NCBI RefSeq assembly: GCF_021401245.1
Contig: NZ_JACBFY010000006.1
Coordinates: 186,001 to 250,000 of the forward strand
DNA: 64,000 nt
From: Pseudacidovorax sp. NFM-22
Lineage (GTDB): Bacteria; Pseudomonadota; Gammaproteobacteria; Burkholderiales; Burkholderiaceae_C
Direction of reading: 5' to 3'
The notes below the pieces were generated by a model. The model worked only from the letters and a program-made list of their open reading frames with translations. It ran no database searches and had not been told where the DNA came from. Positions 8,076-17,380 of the stretch are shown here, piece by piece (position 1 is the stretch's first letter; each line of letters begins with the position of its first letter). The position numbers and the translations under genes are program-made.

Positions 8076-9638
8076 GTGTCGCTCTTCAAATCCGCTTCCA
8101 CCGTCTCCCTGCTGACCCTGGCCTCGCGCATCACCGGCCTCGTGCGCGATGTGCTGATGAGCTCGGTGTTCGGCGTGAGCGCGCTGACCGACGCCTTCTA
8201 CGTCGCTTTCCGCATTCCCAATCTCTTCCGGCGCGTGCTGGGCGAGGGCGCGTTCAGCCAGGCCTTCGTGCCGGTGCTGTCGGCCACCCGCACCGAGGGC
8301 GGCGAGGACCGGGCGCGGCAGCTGATCGACCACGTCGGCACGCTGCTGCTGTGGGCGCTGGTGCTGCTGTGCGTGGTGGGCGTGGTCGCCGCGCCGCTGA
8401 TGGTCTGGGCCATGGCCAGCGGCCTCGAACGCTCGGGCAGCTTCGATGCCGCCGTCGTGATGACGCGCTGGATGTTCCCCTACATCGGGTTCATGTCGCT
8501 GGTGGCCTTTGCCGGCGGCATCCTCAACACCTGGAAGCGCTTCGCCGTGCCGGCGGCGTCGCCAGTGCTGCTCAACATCGCGCTGATCCTTTCCATCGTG
8601 GCGGGCGCGCCGCTGTTCCGGCGCTGGGGCATCGAGCCGATCTACGCCCAGTGCGTGGGCGTGATGGTCGGCGGCATGCTGCAGCTGGCGATCCAGATCC
8701 CGGCGCTGCGCCGACTGGGCCTGATGCCGAAGCTGGCGGTGCGCTTCGCAGCCCTGCGCGAGGCCTGGGCCGACCCGGGCACCCGCAAGATCCTCGGCCT
8801 GATGCTGCCGGCCATGATCGGCGTCAGCGGCGCGCAGCTGTCGCTGCTCATCAACACGCAGATCGCCTCGCACCTGACCGCCGGCAGCGTCACCTGGATC
8901 ACCAATGCCGACCGGCTGATGGAATTTCCGAGCGCGATGCTGGGCGTGGCCCTGGGCGTGGTGCTGATGCCCCAGCTGGCGGCGGCCCGCGCGGCCCAGG
9001 ATGCGGACCGCTATTCCGCCATGCTGGATTGGGGGCTTCGGCTGATCGTGCTGCTGGCATTGCCCTGCGCGGCGGCCCTGCTGGTGTTTCCGGTGCCGCT
9101 GGTGGCGGTGCTGTTCCACAACGGCGCCTTCGACGACGCCAGCGTGCTGCGCACGGCGGATGCGCTGGCGGGCTACGGCGTCGGCCTGGTGGGCATCGTG
9201 TCGATCAAAGTGCTGGCGGCGGGTTTCTATGCGCGCCACGACATGCGCACGCCCATGCGCATCAGTCTGGCGGCGCTGGCCATCACCCAGCTGCTCAATC
9301 TGGCGTTCGTGCCCTGGCTGCAGCATGCGGGCCTGACGCTGGCCATCGGCGTGGGGCAACTGGTCAACGCATTGGCGTTGTGGGTGGGCCTGCGCCGCAG
9401 CGGCAGCTACCGGTTGGCGCCGGGCTGGGGCCGCTTCCTGCTGCAGGTGCTGGCGGGAACCGTGGTGATGACGGCGCTGCTGGTCTGGGGGGCCCACGGT
9501 TTCGACTGGGTGGGCCTGCGCAGCCAGCGGCTGCTGCGCATCGGGCTGCTGGCGGCCTTCGTGGCGGGGGCGGCGGCGCTGTATTTCGGTGTGTTGACCG
9601 CCTGCGGCCTGCGGCTGCGCAGCTTCGTGCGGCGCTGA
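8076..9638 (+). CDS. murJ: lipid II flippase MurJ
   Basis: A 520-residue integral membrane protein with about 14 hydrophobic segments, which moves lipid II across the inner membrane for peptidoglycan synthesis. The N-terminus SLFKSASTVSLLTLASRITGLVRD and the following GVSALTDAFYVAFRIPNLFRRVLGEGAFSQAFVP are diagnostic of MurJ/MviN. The start is taken as GTG 8076, where family similarity begins; the longer in-frame reading to 7971 runs through the rpsT promoter. It is divergent from rpsT, and murJ next to rpsT is common in proteobacteria. Confidence 0.96.
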   Translation: MSLFKSASTVSLLTLASRITGLVRDVLMSSVFGVSALTDAFYVAFRIPNLFRRVLGEGAFSQAFVPVLSATRTEGGEDRARQLIDHVGTLLLWALVLLCVVGVVAAPLMVWAMASGLERSGSFDAAVVMTRWMFPYIGFMSLVAFAGGILNTWKRFAVPAASPVLLNIALILSIVAGAPLFRRWGIEPIYAQCVGVMVGGMLQLAIQIPALRRLGLMPKLAVRFAALREAWADPGTRKILGLMLPAMIGVSGAQLSLLINTQIASHLTAGSVTWITNADRLMEFPSAMLGVALGVVLMPQLAAARAAQDADRYSAMLDWGLRLIVLLALPCAAALLVFPVPLVAVLFHNGAFDDASVLRTADALAGYGVGLVGIVSIKVLAAGFYARHDMRTPMRISLAALAITQLLNLAFVPWLQHAGLTLAIGVGQLVNALALWVGLRRSGSYRLAPGWGRFLLQVLAGTVVMTALLVWGAHGFDWVGLRSQRLLRIGLLAAFVAGAAALYFGVLTACGLRLRSFVRR

Positions 9639-9724
9639 AGCACGGCTCCGGGCATCGCCGAGGTGGCCGTGGGGCTTCCGCCGGCTGCCTTGACGCTGGC
9701 GACGCGGCTCCACTACAAAGGCCC

Positions 9725-10576
9725 ATGTCTCTTCGATACGACACGCCGACGCCACTGGCCTATTTCGAATCGCTGGTGCAGAGCGACGAGCACTTCCCCT
9801 TGTTCGAGGCCGCCGCCAGCCTCGCGCAGGACGAGTATCCCGAGCTCGACGTCCAGCAGGTGCTGGGCGACATGGACCAGCTGTTGGCCCGCCTCAAGCG
9901 GCGTCTGCCGGCGGACGCAGCGCCGCTGGCGCGGCTGCGGGCGCTGAACCAGTTCTTCTTCCATGACCTGGGTTTCGGCGGCAACGTCAACGACTACTAC
10001 GATCCCGACAACAGCTTCCTGCATGTGGTGCTGCGCACCCGGCGCGGCATCCCGATCTCGCTGGCGGTGCTGTGGATCGAGTTGGCCCAGGGCCTGAACC
10101 TGCATGCGCGCGGCATCAGCTTTCCGGGGCATTTCATGCTGAAGGTGTCGCTGCCCAAGGGGCAGGTGGTGATCGACCCCTTCACCGGCCGCTCGTTGTC
10201 GCGCGAGGAACTGGCCGAACGCCTGGAGCCCTACAAGCGCAGCAATGGCTTGGTGGGCGAGTTCGACGTGCCGCTGGGCCTGTACCTGCAGCCCGCGCCG
10301 GCGCGGGAGATCATCGCCCGCATGCTGCGCAACCTGAAGGAGATCCACAGCGCGCAGGAGGACTGGGCCCGCCTCATCGCCGTTCTGGATCGCCTGATCG
10401 TGCTCCTGCCGCAGGCCTGGGGCGAGTACCGCGACCGCGGCCTGGCCTGCGCCGAGCAGGGCCACACGGCGCAGGCCGTGCAGGATCTCGACACCTACCT
10501 CGCCCATGCAGAGGACGCCCTGGATGTCGACGCCATCGCCGAGCGCGCCGCCGCGCTGAGGCGAGAGATTTCCTGA
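9725..10576 (+). CDS. SirB1-family transglutaminase-like/TPR protein
   Basis: A 283-residue protein with a transglutaminase-like core followed by a C-terminal TPR-like segment (about residues 190-275), the layout of the SirB1 family. The core stretch FFHDLGFGGNVNDYYDPDNSFL and RRGIPISLAVLWIELAQGLNLHARGISFPGHFML are highly conserved in the family. No enzymatic function is established. ATG 9725 matches the usual LRYDTPTPLAYFESL-type start. It lies 86 bp downstream of murJ in the same direction. Confidence 0.85.
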   Translation: MSLRYDTPTPLAYFESLVQSDEHFPLFEAAASLAQDEYPELDVQQVLGDMDQLLARLKRRLPADAAPLARLRALNQFFFHDLGFGGNVNDYYDPDNSFLHVVLRTRRGIPISLAVLWIELAQGLNLHARGISFPGHFMLKVSLPKGQVVIDPFTGRSLSREELAERLEPYKRSNGLVGEFDVPLGLYLQPAPAREIIARMLRNLKEIHSAQEDWARLIAVLDRLIVLLPQAWGEYRDRGLACAEQGHTAQAVQDLDTYLAHAEDALDVDAIAERAAALRREIS

Positions 10577-10656
10577 ACGGGCGTCGTCCAGTCGCGAAGT
10601 CCAGGACGCCGAAGCCGTCCGCCGCCCCGCCGGCCCCGTGCGACGACCTGACCAAT

Positions 10657-10679
10657 AGCTGACTCTTCTCTGGTCAGCT
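10657..10679. promoter_or_regulatory. hairpin/operator-like inverted repeat before the two-component operon
   Basis: A perfect 7-bp inverted repeat, AGCTGAC / GTCAGCT with a 9-nt spacer, lies 30 bp before the response-regulator start. It could be the end of the preceding transcript or a binding site for the regulator itself; there is no strong T-run. Confidence 0.35.
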
Positions 10680-10708
10680 TCCCTTCGGGTGGGGTAGCCT
10701 TCGCCCCC

Positions 10709-11398
10709 ATGCGAATCCTGTTGGTGGAAGACGATGCGACCCTGCGCGACGTGATGTTGCGCAGCCTGACCGATGCCGGGCATCGCGTCGATGTGGCGGC
10801 GAGCATGGAGGAGGCCGATTACCTCTGGCGTGTGCAACCCTTCGATGCCGTGCTGCTGGACCTGAACCTGCCGGCCGGCCCCGGCCCCGGTAGCCCGCTG
10901 GGCAGCGGCCTGACCGTGCTGCGCCAGGCGCGCAGCCGCGGTGACCGTACGCCGGTGCTGGTCCTCACCGCCCGCAACCGCACCGACGAGCGCATCGCCG
11001 GCCTGGACGCAGGCGCCGACGACTACCTCGGCAAACCCTTCGAGCTGCCCGAAGTCGACGCCCGCCTGCGTGCGCTGGTGCGCCGGGCCCAGGGCACGGA
11101 CGACGTGGCGCTGGTCGGCCAGCTCAAGCTCGACCGCCGGGCGCGCCGCTTCTTCATCGGCAGTGCGCCGCTGGACCTGCCGGCCCGCGAATTCGAGGTG
11201 CTCTGGGAGCTCATGAGCCCGCCGGGCCACGCCGTCAGCAAGCGCGTGCTCTCCAACAAGCTCTCGAGCTTCGACGACGCGCTGGGCGACAACGCGCTGG
11301 AGGCCTTCATCTCGCGCCTGCGCAAGAAGCTGCTCGGCAGCGGTGCCGGCATCCGCACGCTGCGCGGCATCGGCTATCTGCTGGAAGGCGACGCTTGA
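10709..11398 (+). CDS. OmpR-family response regulator
   Basis: A 229-residue response regulator. The receiver domain (residues 1-120) has the acidic pair E7/D8-D9, the phospho-acceptor D51 in LLDLNLP, and the conserved lysine in GKPFELPEV. A winged-helix OmpR/PhoB DNA-binding domain follows (about 130-228, with EALEAFISRLRKKL and IRTLRGIGYLLE). It overlaps the sensor kinase gene by 4 bp (TTGA). The combination resembles the TctD/TctE and QseB/QseC groups. No transporter or obvious target gene lies next to it, so the signal is unknown. Confidence 0.92.
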   Translation: MRILLVEDDATLRDVMLRSLTDAGHRVDVAASMEEADYLWRVQPFDAVLLDLNLPAGPGPGSPLGSGLTVLRQARSRGDRTPVLVLTARNRTDERIAGLDAGADDYLGKPFELPEVDARLRALVRRAQGTDDVALVGQLKLDRRARRFFIGSAPLDLPAREFEVLWELMSPPGHAVSKRVLSNKLSSFDDALGDNALEAFISRLRKKLLGSGAGIRTLRGIGYLLEGDA

Positions 11399-12834
11399 GC
11401 GCCCGGCCGGCCACCGCCGCGGCAGTTGCGGCGGCCGGGCATCGACCGCGCCCGTCGCTGCGCGCGCGGGTGCTGCGGCAGGTGATGCTGCCGCTGGCGC
11501 TCACCTGGCTGGCCGGGACGGTGGTGGTGCTGACCATCTCCAACTACTTCGTGCGCCAGGCCTTCGACCGCGCGCTGGTGGACGATGCCTATGCCATCGC
11601 CGCCAACATCCAGCCCCAGGGCCGGCCCGACGCGCAGTTGCAGCTGACGGCGCGCGAGATGACGACGCTGCTGTTCGACCAGCGGGAGACGGTGTACTTC
11701 TCCGTCCGTCGGCCCGACGGCAGCCTGCTTTCAGGCGAGCCGACGCTGCAGACGCCCTTCCTGGCCGACGGTGCGACCTGGCATCTGGCGGACGTGCGCT
11801 TTGCCGGCAAGCAATTGCGCGCCGTGGTCCTGCGCCATCCCGCCGGGACGGGCGACTTCACCGTGGTCGTGGCCCAGACGACCGGCTCGCGCACGGCGCT
11901 GCTGCGGCGCCTGGCGCTCTATGCGACGCTGCCGCAGATCCTGCTGCTGGGCGTGCTCGCCTGGTGGCTGTGGCGTGGCATCGCACGGGAGCTGGCCCCG
12001 CTGGGCGCGCTCCAGCAGGACCTCGGCCGACGCGACGCCAGCGACCTGTCGCCGGTGATCGTGGGCGGCGACACACGCGAGGTCGCGCAATTGGGCGATG
12101 CCCTGAACGACCTGTTCGTCCGCCTGGACGGCAGCGTGCGGGCGCAGCGGGAGTTCGCCGGCAATGTGGCGCATGAGTTGCGCACGCCATTGGCCGGCAT
12201 CCGCGCGCTGGCGCATTACGGCCTGGGCCATTCCGACCCGGGTGTCGCGCGCGAACAGTTGCAGCGCATCGCCGACAGCGAGGCCCGGGCCAGCCACCTG
12301 GTCGACCAGTTGCTCGCGCTGGCGCTGGCGGCCGAATCCGATGCCGTGCTGCAGCGCGAGCCGGTGGTGCTCGACGAACTGGCCCATGAGGCCGTGCTGC
12401 GCCACCTGACCCGTGCCGACGCCCGCGGCGTCGACCTGGGCGCCCGCGGCCTGGACGAGGCGCAGGAAAGCGGCGGCTTCACCATCAACGGCAGCGTGGC
12501 GCTGGTGGAGGGCATCCTCGACAACCTGATCGACAACGCCCTGCGCTACGGCGGCAAGACCGTGACCATCGAGCTGTCGAAGGAGGAGGTCGATGGCGCG
12601 ATGGTGCCCGTGCTCTCGGTGGCCGACGACGGACCCGGGATACCCGAGGTGCAGCGGCAGGCGCTGATGCACCGCTGGGCCCAGGGTACCGATGGGCGCA
12701 AGCTGGGCGAAGGGTCGGGCCTGGGCCTGTCCATCGTCGCCCGCTATGCGAAGCTGCTGGGCGCGCAGATGCGCCTGGCCGCCACGGCGAGCTCGGGCGG
12801 GTTGCGGGCGAGCATCCTGTTCACGACCCGCTGA
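11395..12834 (+). CDS. sensor histidine kinase (TctE-like)
   Basis: A 479-residue membrane histidine kinase. It has a transmembrane helix at about residues 28-50, a periplasmic 2CSK_N-like sensor region to about 165, a second transmembrane helix near 170-190 and a HAMP-like linker. The HisKA box EFAGNVAHELRTPLAGI (phospho-accepting His near residue 260) and the ATPase motifs DNLIDNALRYGG, DDGPGIPE and GSGLGLSI follow. The start codon is TTG 11395, overlapping the regulator's stop, so the two are translationally coupled. The stimulus cannot be inferred. Confidence 0.92.
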   Translation: MSARPATAAAVAAAGHRPRPSLRARVLRQVMLPLALTWLAGTVVVLTISNYFVRQAFDRALVDDAYAIAANIQPQGRPDAQLQLTAREMTTLLFDQRETVYFSVRRPDGSLLSGEPTLQTPFLADGATWHLADVRFAGKQLRAVVLRHPAGTGDFTVVVAQTTGSRTALLRRLALYATLPQILLLGVLAWWLWRGIARELAPLGALQQDLGRRDASDLSPVIVGGDTREVAQLGDALNDLFVRLDGSVRAQREFAGNVAHELRTPLAGIRALAHYGLGHSDPGVAREQLQRIADSEARASHLVDQLLALALAAESDAVLQREPVVLDELAHEAVLRHLTRADARGVDLGARGLDEAQESGGFTINGSVALVEGILDNLIDNALRYGGKTVTIELSKEEVDGAMVPVLSVADDGPGIPEVQRQALMHRWAQGTDGRKLGEGSGLGLSIVARYAKLLGAQMRLAATASSGGLRASILFTTR

Positions 12835-12952
12835 GCCGGCCGGCCATCACCGCCTGTCGGTGCGCCGGGCCCCCGCCTGCATCGACGGGCGCGCTGCTTC
12901 AACAGACCTGCGGCATGCATCCTGCGTGACCCGGACGACTTCCCGCTCTTCC

Positions 12953-15232
12953 ATGGACTCCCTGATCTCGATCGACGGCCTGCGCGGCCAATGGCGGCTG
13001 CTCTTCCAGCGCGCGCAACCCCTGCGCGTGCTGCTGGCGCTGGCCACGCTGATGGCCGGCGCGCGGCTGGCCGGCCACCAGGATGCGGTCATCCCGCTCT
13101 TCCTCGGCACCATCGCCAGCGCGCTGGCCGAGACCGACGACAGCTGGCGCGGCCGGCTGCGTGCGCTCCTGGTGATGCTGGCCTGCTTCGCAGCCGTGGG
13201 CGCGGGGGTGCAGGCCCTGTTCGGCCTGTCGTGGGTGTTCATCGGCGTGTTCTGCCTGGCGGCCTTCGGCATCACCATGCTGGGCGCCATCGGCGCACGC
13301 TACAAGGCCATCGCCTATGGCACGTTGATCCTGGCGATGTACGCCACCATCAGCATGGAGCATGCCGTGGCGGCGCACGGCCCCGGCCACCACTGGCGCG
13401 AGCCGCTGCTGCTGGTGGCCGGCGCGGCCTGGTACGGGGCGATCTCGGTGATGTGGTGCGCGCTGTTCCCCTCGCTGCCGGTGCAGGCCATGCTGGTGCG
13501 GGTCTATGGCGTGCTGGGCGAGTACGTGCGCTACAAGGCCTCGCTCTTCGAGCCGCTGCGCGGCGTGGACGTGCAGCGCAAGCGGCTGGCGCTGGCCGGG
13601 CTCAATGCAAAGGTGGTCTCCGCCCTCAACGATGCCAAGGAAGCCATCTTCTCGCGCCTCGGCCCGCGGGCACCCACGGGCCGGCTTGCGCGCTACCGCG
13701 GCCTCTACCTGATCGCGCAGGACGTGCACGAGCGCGCCAGTTCCTCGCACGAGGACTACAACGCGCTGGCCGAGGCCTTCTTCCACAGCGACCTGCTCTA
13801 CCGTTGCCAGCGCGTGCTCTGGCTGCAGGGCGATGCGTGCAGCCAGCTGGCCCGGTCGGTGGAGCGGCGCGAGCCCTTCGTGATGGATGGCCAGAGCGTG
13901 CAGGCCCTGGCCGAACTGCGCAGCGCCATCGCCCATGCGCGTGCGACCGCAGGTGACGACGCGCAGCAACGGCTGCCGGCCATCGAGGCACTGGCGCGCA
14001 ACCTGGCCCTGCTCGACGGGCAACTGGCCGGCGCCAGCGACACGGCGCATCCCTCGGCCCGGCTCGGCCGCACCGACATGAGCCTGTTCGACCGCTCGGC
14101 CCGCGACTGGCGCGATGCGCTGGCGCGTGTGCGACGGCAGCTCACGCCCCGCTCGCCGCTGTTCCGCCATGCCGTGCGCCTGGCCGTCGCGCTGGCCGCC
14201 GGCTATGGCGTCATGCATGTGGTGCAGCTGCAGGAGGGCTACTGGATCATGCTGACCACGCTCTTCGTCTGCCAGCCGGGCTACGGCGAGACCATCGCGC
14301 GCATGGGCCAGCGCGTGGCCGGCACGGCCCTCGGCGTGGTGGCGGGCTGGGCGCTGATCGACCTCTTTCCGCAGCCGCTGCTGCAGTCGGTGTTCGCCGT
14401 GGTGGCGGGCGTGGTGTTCTTTGCCAACCGCAGCACGCGCTACCTGCTGGCCACGGCGGCCATGACCTTGCTGGTGCTGATGTGCTTCAACCAGATCACC
14501 GACAGCGCGCGCCTGATCGAGCCGCGGCTGATCGACACCGCCATCGGCAGCGTGATCGCCGGCCTGGCTGTGCTGCTGGTGCTGCCGCACTGGCAGGCCC
14601 GGCGCATCCACGAGATCGCCGCGCAGGCCATGCGCCAGCATGCGGCCTACCTGCGCCAGATCGCGAGCCAGTACGACAGCGGCGCACGCGACGACCTGGC
14701 CTACCGGCTGGCGCGGCGCAACGCCCATAACGCCGACGCGGCGCTGTCCACGGCCGTGACCGAGATGTTCCGCGAGCCCGGCTTCGCCCGCCGCCGCGCA
14801 GGCGTGGCGGTGCGCTTCGTGATCCAGTCGCACACGCTGCTGAGCTACCTCTCGGCGCTCGGCGCGCACCGTGCCGCGGTGCCCGACGGCCCGCAGGTGG
14901 CGGTGCTGCGCGAGGCCGCCCAGCAGGCTGCCGCGGCGCTGGAACAGTTGGCGGCGGACGTCGAGGCGGGCCGGTTGGGTACGGCGCCGCCGCACCCGGC
15001 GCGCGAGGCACTGGCCGCGGGTGCCGAGGCGGACGCCGGTCGCAACGTTCCCCAAGCGGACGAGGCCGACGAGGTGATGGCCCGCCTTCGGCTGATGCGC
15101 ACCGAACTGCTGCTGGTATGGGTGCAGATCGACGTGCTGCGTGCCCACGCCGCCGACTGGCTGGCCGCGGCCGACGCGGCGCCCGATCAGGCGGCCGAGG
15201 GACGCGCGGGCGTGCCCGGCAGCCCGAACTGA
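12953..15232 (+). CDS. YccS/FUSC-family inner-membrane protein
   Basis: A 759-residue protein with two clusters of hydrophobic helices (about residues 20-170 and 405-545), each followed by a long soluble segment. This is the YccS/YhfK layout of the fusaric-acid-resistance-like superfamily. Motifs such as AETDDSWRGRLRAL and FVCQPGYGETIARMGQRVAGTALGVV are typical. A transport or efflux role is suggested by the family but not proved. ATG 12953 precedes the conserved first helix. The last 46 bp overlap, in antisense, the end of the convergent GlxA-type regulator. Confidence 0.85.
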   Translation: MDSLISIDGLRGQWRLLFQRAQPLRVLLALATLMAGARLAGHQDAVIPLFLGTIASALAETDDSWRGRLRALLVMLACFAAVGAGVQALFGLSWVFIGVFCLAAFGITMLGAIGARYKAIAYGTLILAMYATISMEHAVAAHGPGHHWREPLLLVAGAAWYGAISVMWCALFPSLPVQAMLVRVYGVLGEYVRYKASLFEPLRGVDVQRKRLALAGLNAKVVSALNDAKEAIFSRLGPRAPTGRLARYRGLYLIAQDVHERASSSHEDYNALAEAFFHSDLLYRCQRVLWLQGDACSQLARSVERREPFVMDGQSVQALAELRSAIAHARATAGDDAQQRLPAIEALARNLALLDGQLAGASDTAHPSARLGRTDMSLFDRSARDWRDALARVRRQLTPRSPLFRHAVRLAVALAAGYGVMHVVQLQEGYWIMLTTLFVCQPGYGETIARMGQRVAGTALGVVAGWALIDLFPQPLLQSVFAVVAGVVFFANRSTRYLLATAAMTLLVLMCFNQITDSARLIEPRLIDTAIGSVIAGLAVLLVLPHWQARRIHEIAAQAMRQHAAYLRQIASQYDSGARDDLAYRLARRNAHNADAALSTAVTEMFREPGFARRRAGVAVRFVIQSHTLLSYLSALGAHRAAVPDGPQVAVLREAAQQAAAALEQLAADVEAGRLGTAPPHPAREALAAGAEADAGRNVPQADEADEVMARLRLMRTELLLVWVQIDVLRAHAADWLAAADAAPDQAAEGRAGVPGSPN

Positions 15233-16236
15233 TGCCAGGCCCGGCGCAACTGCGTGTCCGTGCCGAAGCCCGAAGCCTCGGCCGCCTGGGTCACGCTGGC
15301 GCCGGCGCCGATGGCCTGCCGCGCCTTCTCGAGCCGCAAGCGCCGCAGGTAGGTCAGGGGCGCCACGCCGGCATGCTGGACGAACAGGCGTGTCAGGTGC
15401 CGTGGTGAGGTGTGGGCCAGGGCGGCCATGCCCGGCACCGTCCAGTCGGCCTGGGGCGCCTCGCTCACCGCATCCTGCACGCGGTGCACGGCGGCATGCA
15501 GGTGATGGCGGTGGGCCAGGAAGGGCGAGAGTTCCGGATCCTGCGGGCCGCGCCGCAGCGGCATCACCATTGTCTGCGCCACCTGGGCTGCCAGCGCCTC
15601 GCCGCACAGCGTGCCGATGCGGTGCAGCACGAGGTCGATGCCGGTGGTCACTCCGGCGCTGCTGAAGACGGGCGCGTCGAGCACGAATACCCGGTTGGCC
15701 ACCACCTCGCAGGCCGGTTCGCTGGCCTTCAGCTCATCGAGGTGATGATGGTGCGTGGTGGCGCGCCGGCCCGCCAGCAGGCCCGCGTGGGCCGCGAGCA
15801 GGGCGCCGCCGCAGATGGTCAGCAGTTCCAGCTGGCCGGCTTCCAGACGCTGGCCGCGCAGCCAGTGCAGCAGATGACGCGCCTCGGGTGTGTCGACGTC
15901 GATGTGTCGCCCGGGCAGGCCCACCAGCACGAGCCAGGTCGCCCGCGCATCCCAGGCGCCGGGCAGCGGCATGAGGCCCGCCAGCTGCACGCCGACGGAG
16001 CTGCGCAGTTCGGGCTGGGCAGCCGCGAATTCCACCTCGAAACGCAATGGCCGGCCGCTGGCCTCGAGCAGCCGGTTGGCGATGCGCAGCGCCTCGGCGG
16101 GCCCGGCCCAGTCCAGCGCGAGGCTGTCGGGCAGCAGGGCGAAGACGACGCGGATGGTGGTGTGCGCTTCCTGCGGCTGGCGCGCCGGTGCTGTTGCGGC
16201 GCGTACGTGCGTGGGCGCGGCCGGACGGTCGCTCAT
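15187..16236 (-). CDS. GlxA-type AraC-family transcriptional regulator (DJ-1/PfpI-like N-terminus)
   Basis: A 349-residue regulator with an N-terminal DJ-1/PfpI-like domain (about 25-210; ELLTICGGALLAAHAGLLAGRRATTHH contains the nucleophile-elbow cysteine position) and a C-terminal AraC helix-turn-helix pair (about 240-335; LAHTSPRHLTRLFVQHAG and VTQAAEASGFGTDTQLRRAW). Such regulators often control isochorismatase-like hydrolase genes, and one lies just upstream here. The start overlaps the preceding monooxygenase gene by 4 bp (ATGA). The 3' end overlaps the yccS-like gene by 46 bp. Confidence 0.92.
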   Translation of the reverse strand: MSDRPAAPTHVRAATAPARQPQEAHTTIRVVFALLPDSLALDWAGPAEALRIANRLLEASGRPLRFEVEFAAAQPELRSSVGVQLAGLMPLPGAWDARATWLVLVGLPGRHIDVDTPEARHLLHWLRGQRLEAGQLELLTICGGALLAAHAGLLAGRRATTHHHHLDELKASEPACEVVANRVFVLDAPVFSSAGVTTGIDLVLHRIGTLCGEALAAQVAQTMVMPLRRGPQDPELSPFLAHRHHLHAAVHRVQDAVSEAPQADWTVPGMAALAHTSPRHLTRLFVQHAGVAPLTYLRRLRLEKARQAIGAGASVTQAAEASGFGTDTQLRRAWHQFGLPGTPARPSAA

Positions 16237-16586
16237 GGCCGGCCGCTGCCATAGGCCCGTTCGACGCGGGCCACGCGCAGTTCGAAGGCCGTGTACCAGC
16301 GGCTGCGGCCCTGCGCGCGTGCGGCGGCGTGCTCGGCATGGCGGCGCCAGGCGGCGATCGCCTCCTCGCTGGCCCAGTACGAGACCGTGATGCCGAAGCC
16401 ATCGGCGCCGCGTGCGCTTTCCACGCCCAGAAAGCCGGGCTGCGCCGCCGCCAGCTCGACCATGCGGTCGGCGGCCTCGGCGTAGCCGTCGTCGTCATGC
16501 CCGGCACTTCGCTGAGAGGAAAAGATGACGGCGTAGCAGGGGCCGTCGGGCAGGTGCGCAAAGGGGCTGGCGTTCGGGGTCGTCAT
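16233..16586 (-). CDS. antibiotic biosynthesis monooxygenase-domain protein
   Basis: A 117-residue ABM-fold protein. The pattern CYAVIFSSQRSAGHDDDGYAEAADRMVELAAAQPGFLGVESARGADGFGITVSYW is characteristic of small dimeric ferredoxin-like-fold ABM proteins. They include cofactor-free monooxygenases, but many members are uncharacterised. ATG 16586 is favoured over 16628 because similarity starts right after it. The 4-bp overlap with the GlxA regulator and the hydrolase upstream suggest a three-gene operon. Confidence 0.82.
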   Translation of the reverse strand: MTTPNASPFAHLPDGPCYAVIFSSQRSAGHDDDGYAEAADRMVELAAAQPGFLGVESARGADGFGITVSYWASEEAIAAWRRHAEHAAARAQGRSRWYTAFELRVARVERAYGSGRP

Positions 16587-16683
16587 GGAGAGGGTCCGGG
16601 GGCATGGGCCCTCAGCGCGCCGTCGCATGGAGGGCGCAGCGCGGGGCGCCGGACGTCGAGGTCTGCCTGCGATTCTGTGCGCT

Positions 16684-17256
16684 TCAGGCCGTTTCGAACG
16701 CCGGGAGGCGTGCGAGGGCCTGCGCCGCGCTGCACACCTGCGCGAACCGGCCCTGCAGCACGGTGGCCGTCCGGGCCTTGATCTGCGGGGCCGTCAGCGG
16801 CTGGCCATCGGGCTGGACCATGTCGAAGGTGAGCGTGGCGTCCAGCGCATAGTCCACCTGCCAGCCGAGATCGCTGGCGTGGCGGGTCGTCGTCTCGCAG
16901 CATTGCTCGGTGCGGATGCCGCTGACGATCAGCCGGCGGACGCCCTGCTGCGTGAGCCAGACGTCGAGCCCGGTGCCCACCAGCGCGCTGTGCCGGTGCT
17001 TGACGAAGGTGGCGTCGGCATCGAAATCGGCCAGGCCGTCGAAGGGGCGGACGTGGCCGCTCTCCTCGGCGAAAGGGTTGGCGGCATCGTGCGGGCCGTC
17101 GACGTGGTAGACCCTGACGATGGGCACACCGGCGTCGCGGCAGCCTGCGATCAGCGCGTTCTGCGCGGCCAGCCACGCGGGAACGTCGTCGGGACGGTAG
17201 AAGGGGCGGTGGAGAAAGGACGCCTGGGCGTCGATCACGAGCAGGGCGGTGGTCAT
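16684..17256 (-). CDS. isochorismatase-like cysteine hydrolase
   Basis: A 190-residue cysteine hydrolase of the isochorismatase superfamily. The catalytic triad is visible: Asp in LLVIDAQASF (residue 9), Lys in ATFVKHRHSAL (about 89) and Cys in SGIRTEQCCETTTRHASDLG (about 122). Members hydrolyse isochorismate, nicotinamide, N-carbamoyl compounds or other amides; the substrate here is not evident. ATG 17256 opens the first beta strand. It is first in a probable operon with the ABM protein and the GlxA-type regulator. Confidence 0.9.
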   Translation of the reverse strand: MTTALLVIDAQASFLHRPFYRPDDVPAWLAAQNALIAGCRDAGVPIVRVYHVDGPHDAANPFAEESGHVRPFDGLADFDADATFVKHRHSALVGTGLDVWLTQQGVRRLIVSGIRTEQCCETTTRHASDLGWQVDYALDATLTFDMVQPDGQPLTAPQIKARTATVLQGRFAQVCSAAQALARLPAFETA

Positions 17257-17380
17257 GGCTGCTTCCGGTCTGGGCGTTGAGGAAGCCTGCATTGTTCGGA
17301 CCGCTGCGCCCTGCGTCCGCACCGGCTGCGCCCGCCTTCGATCGGAATCGGACATCGGCAAATCGCGTCCCGCGCCTGCC

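Noticed and set aside
12899-15607. 902-codon open frame antisense to the YccS-like gene
   Set aside because: Histidine/arginine/glutamine-rich translation of the opposite strand of a well-supported gene; no start signal and no domain.
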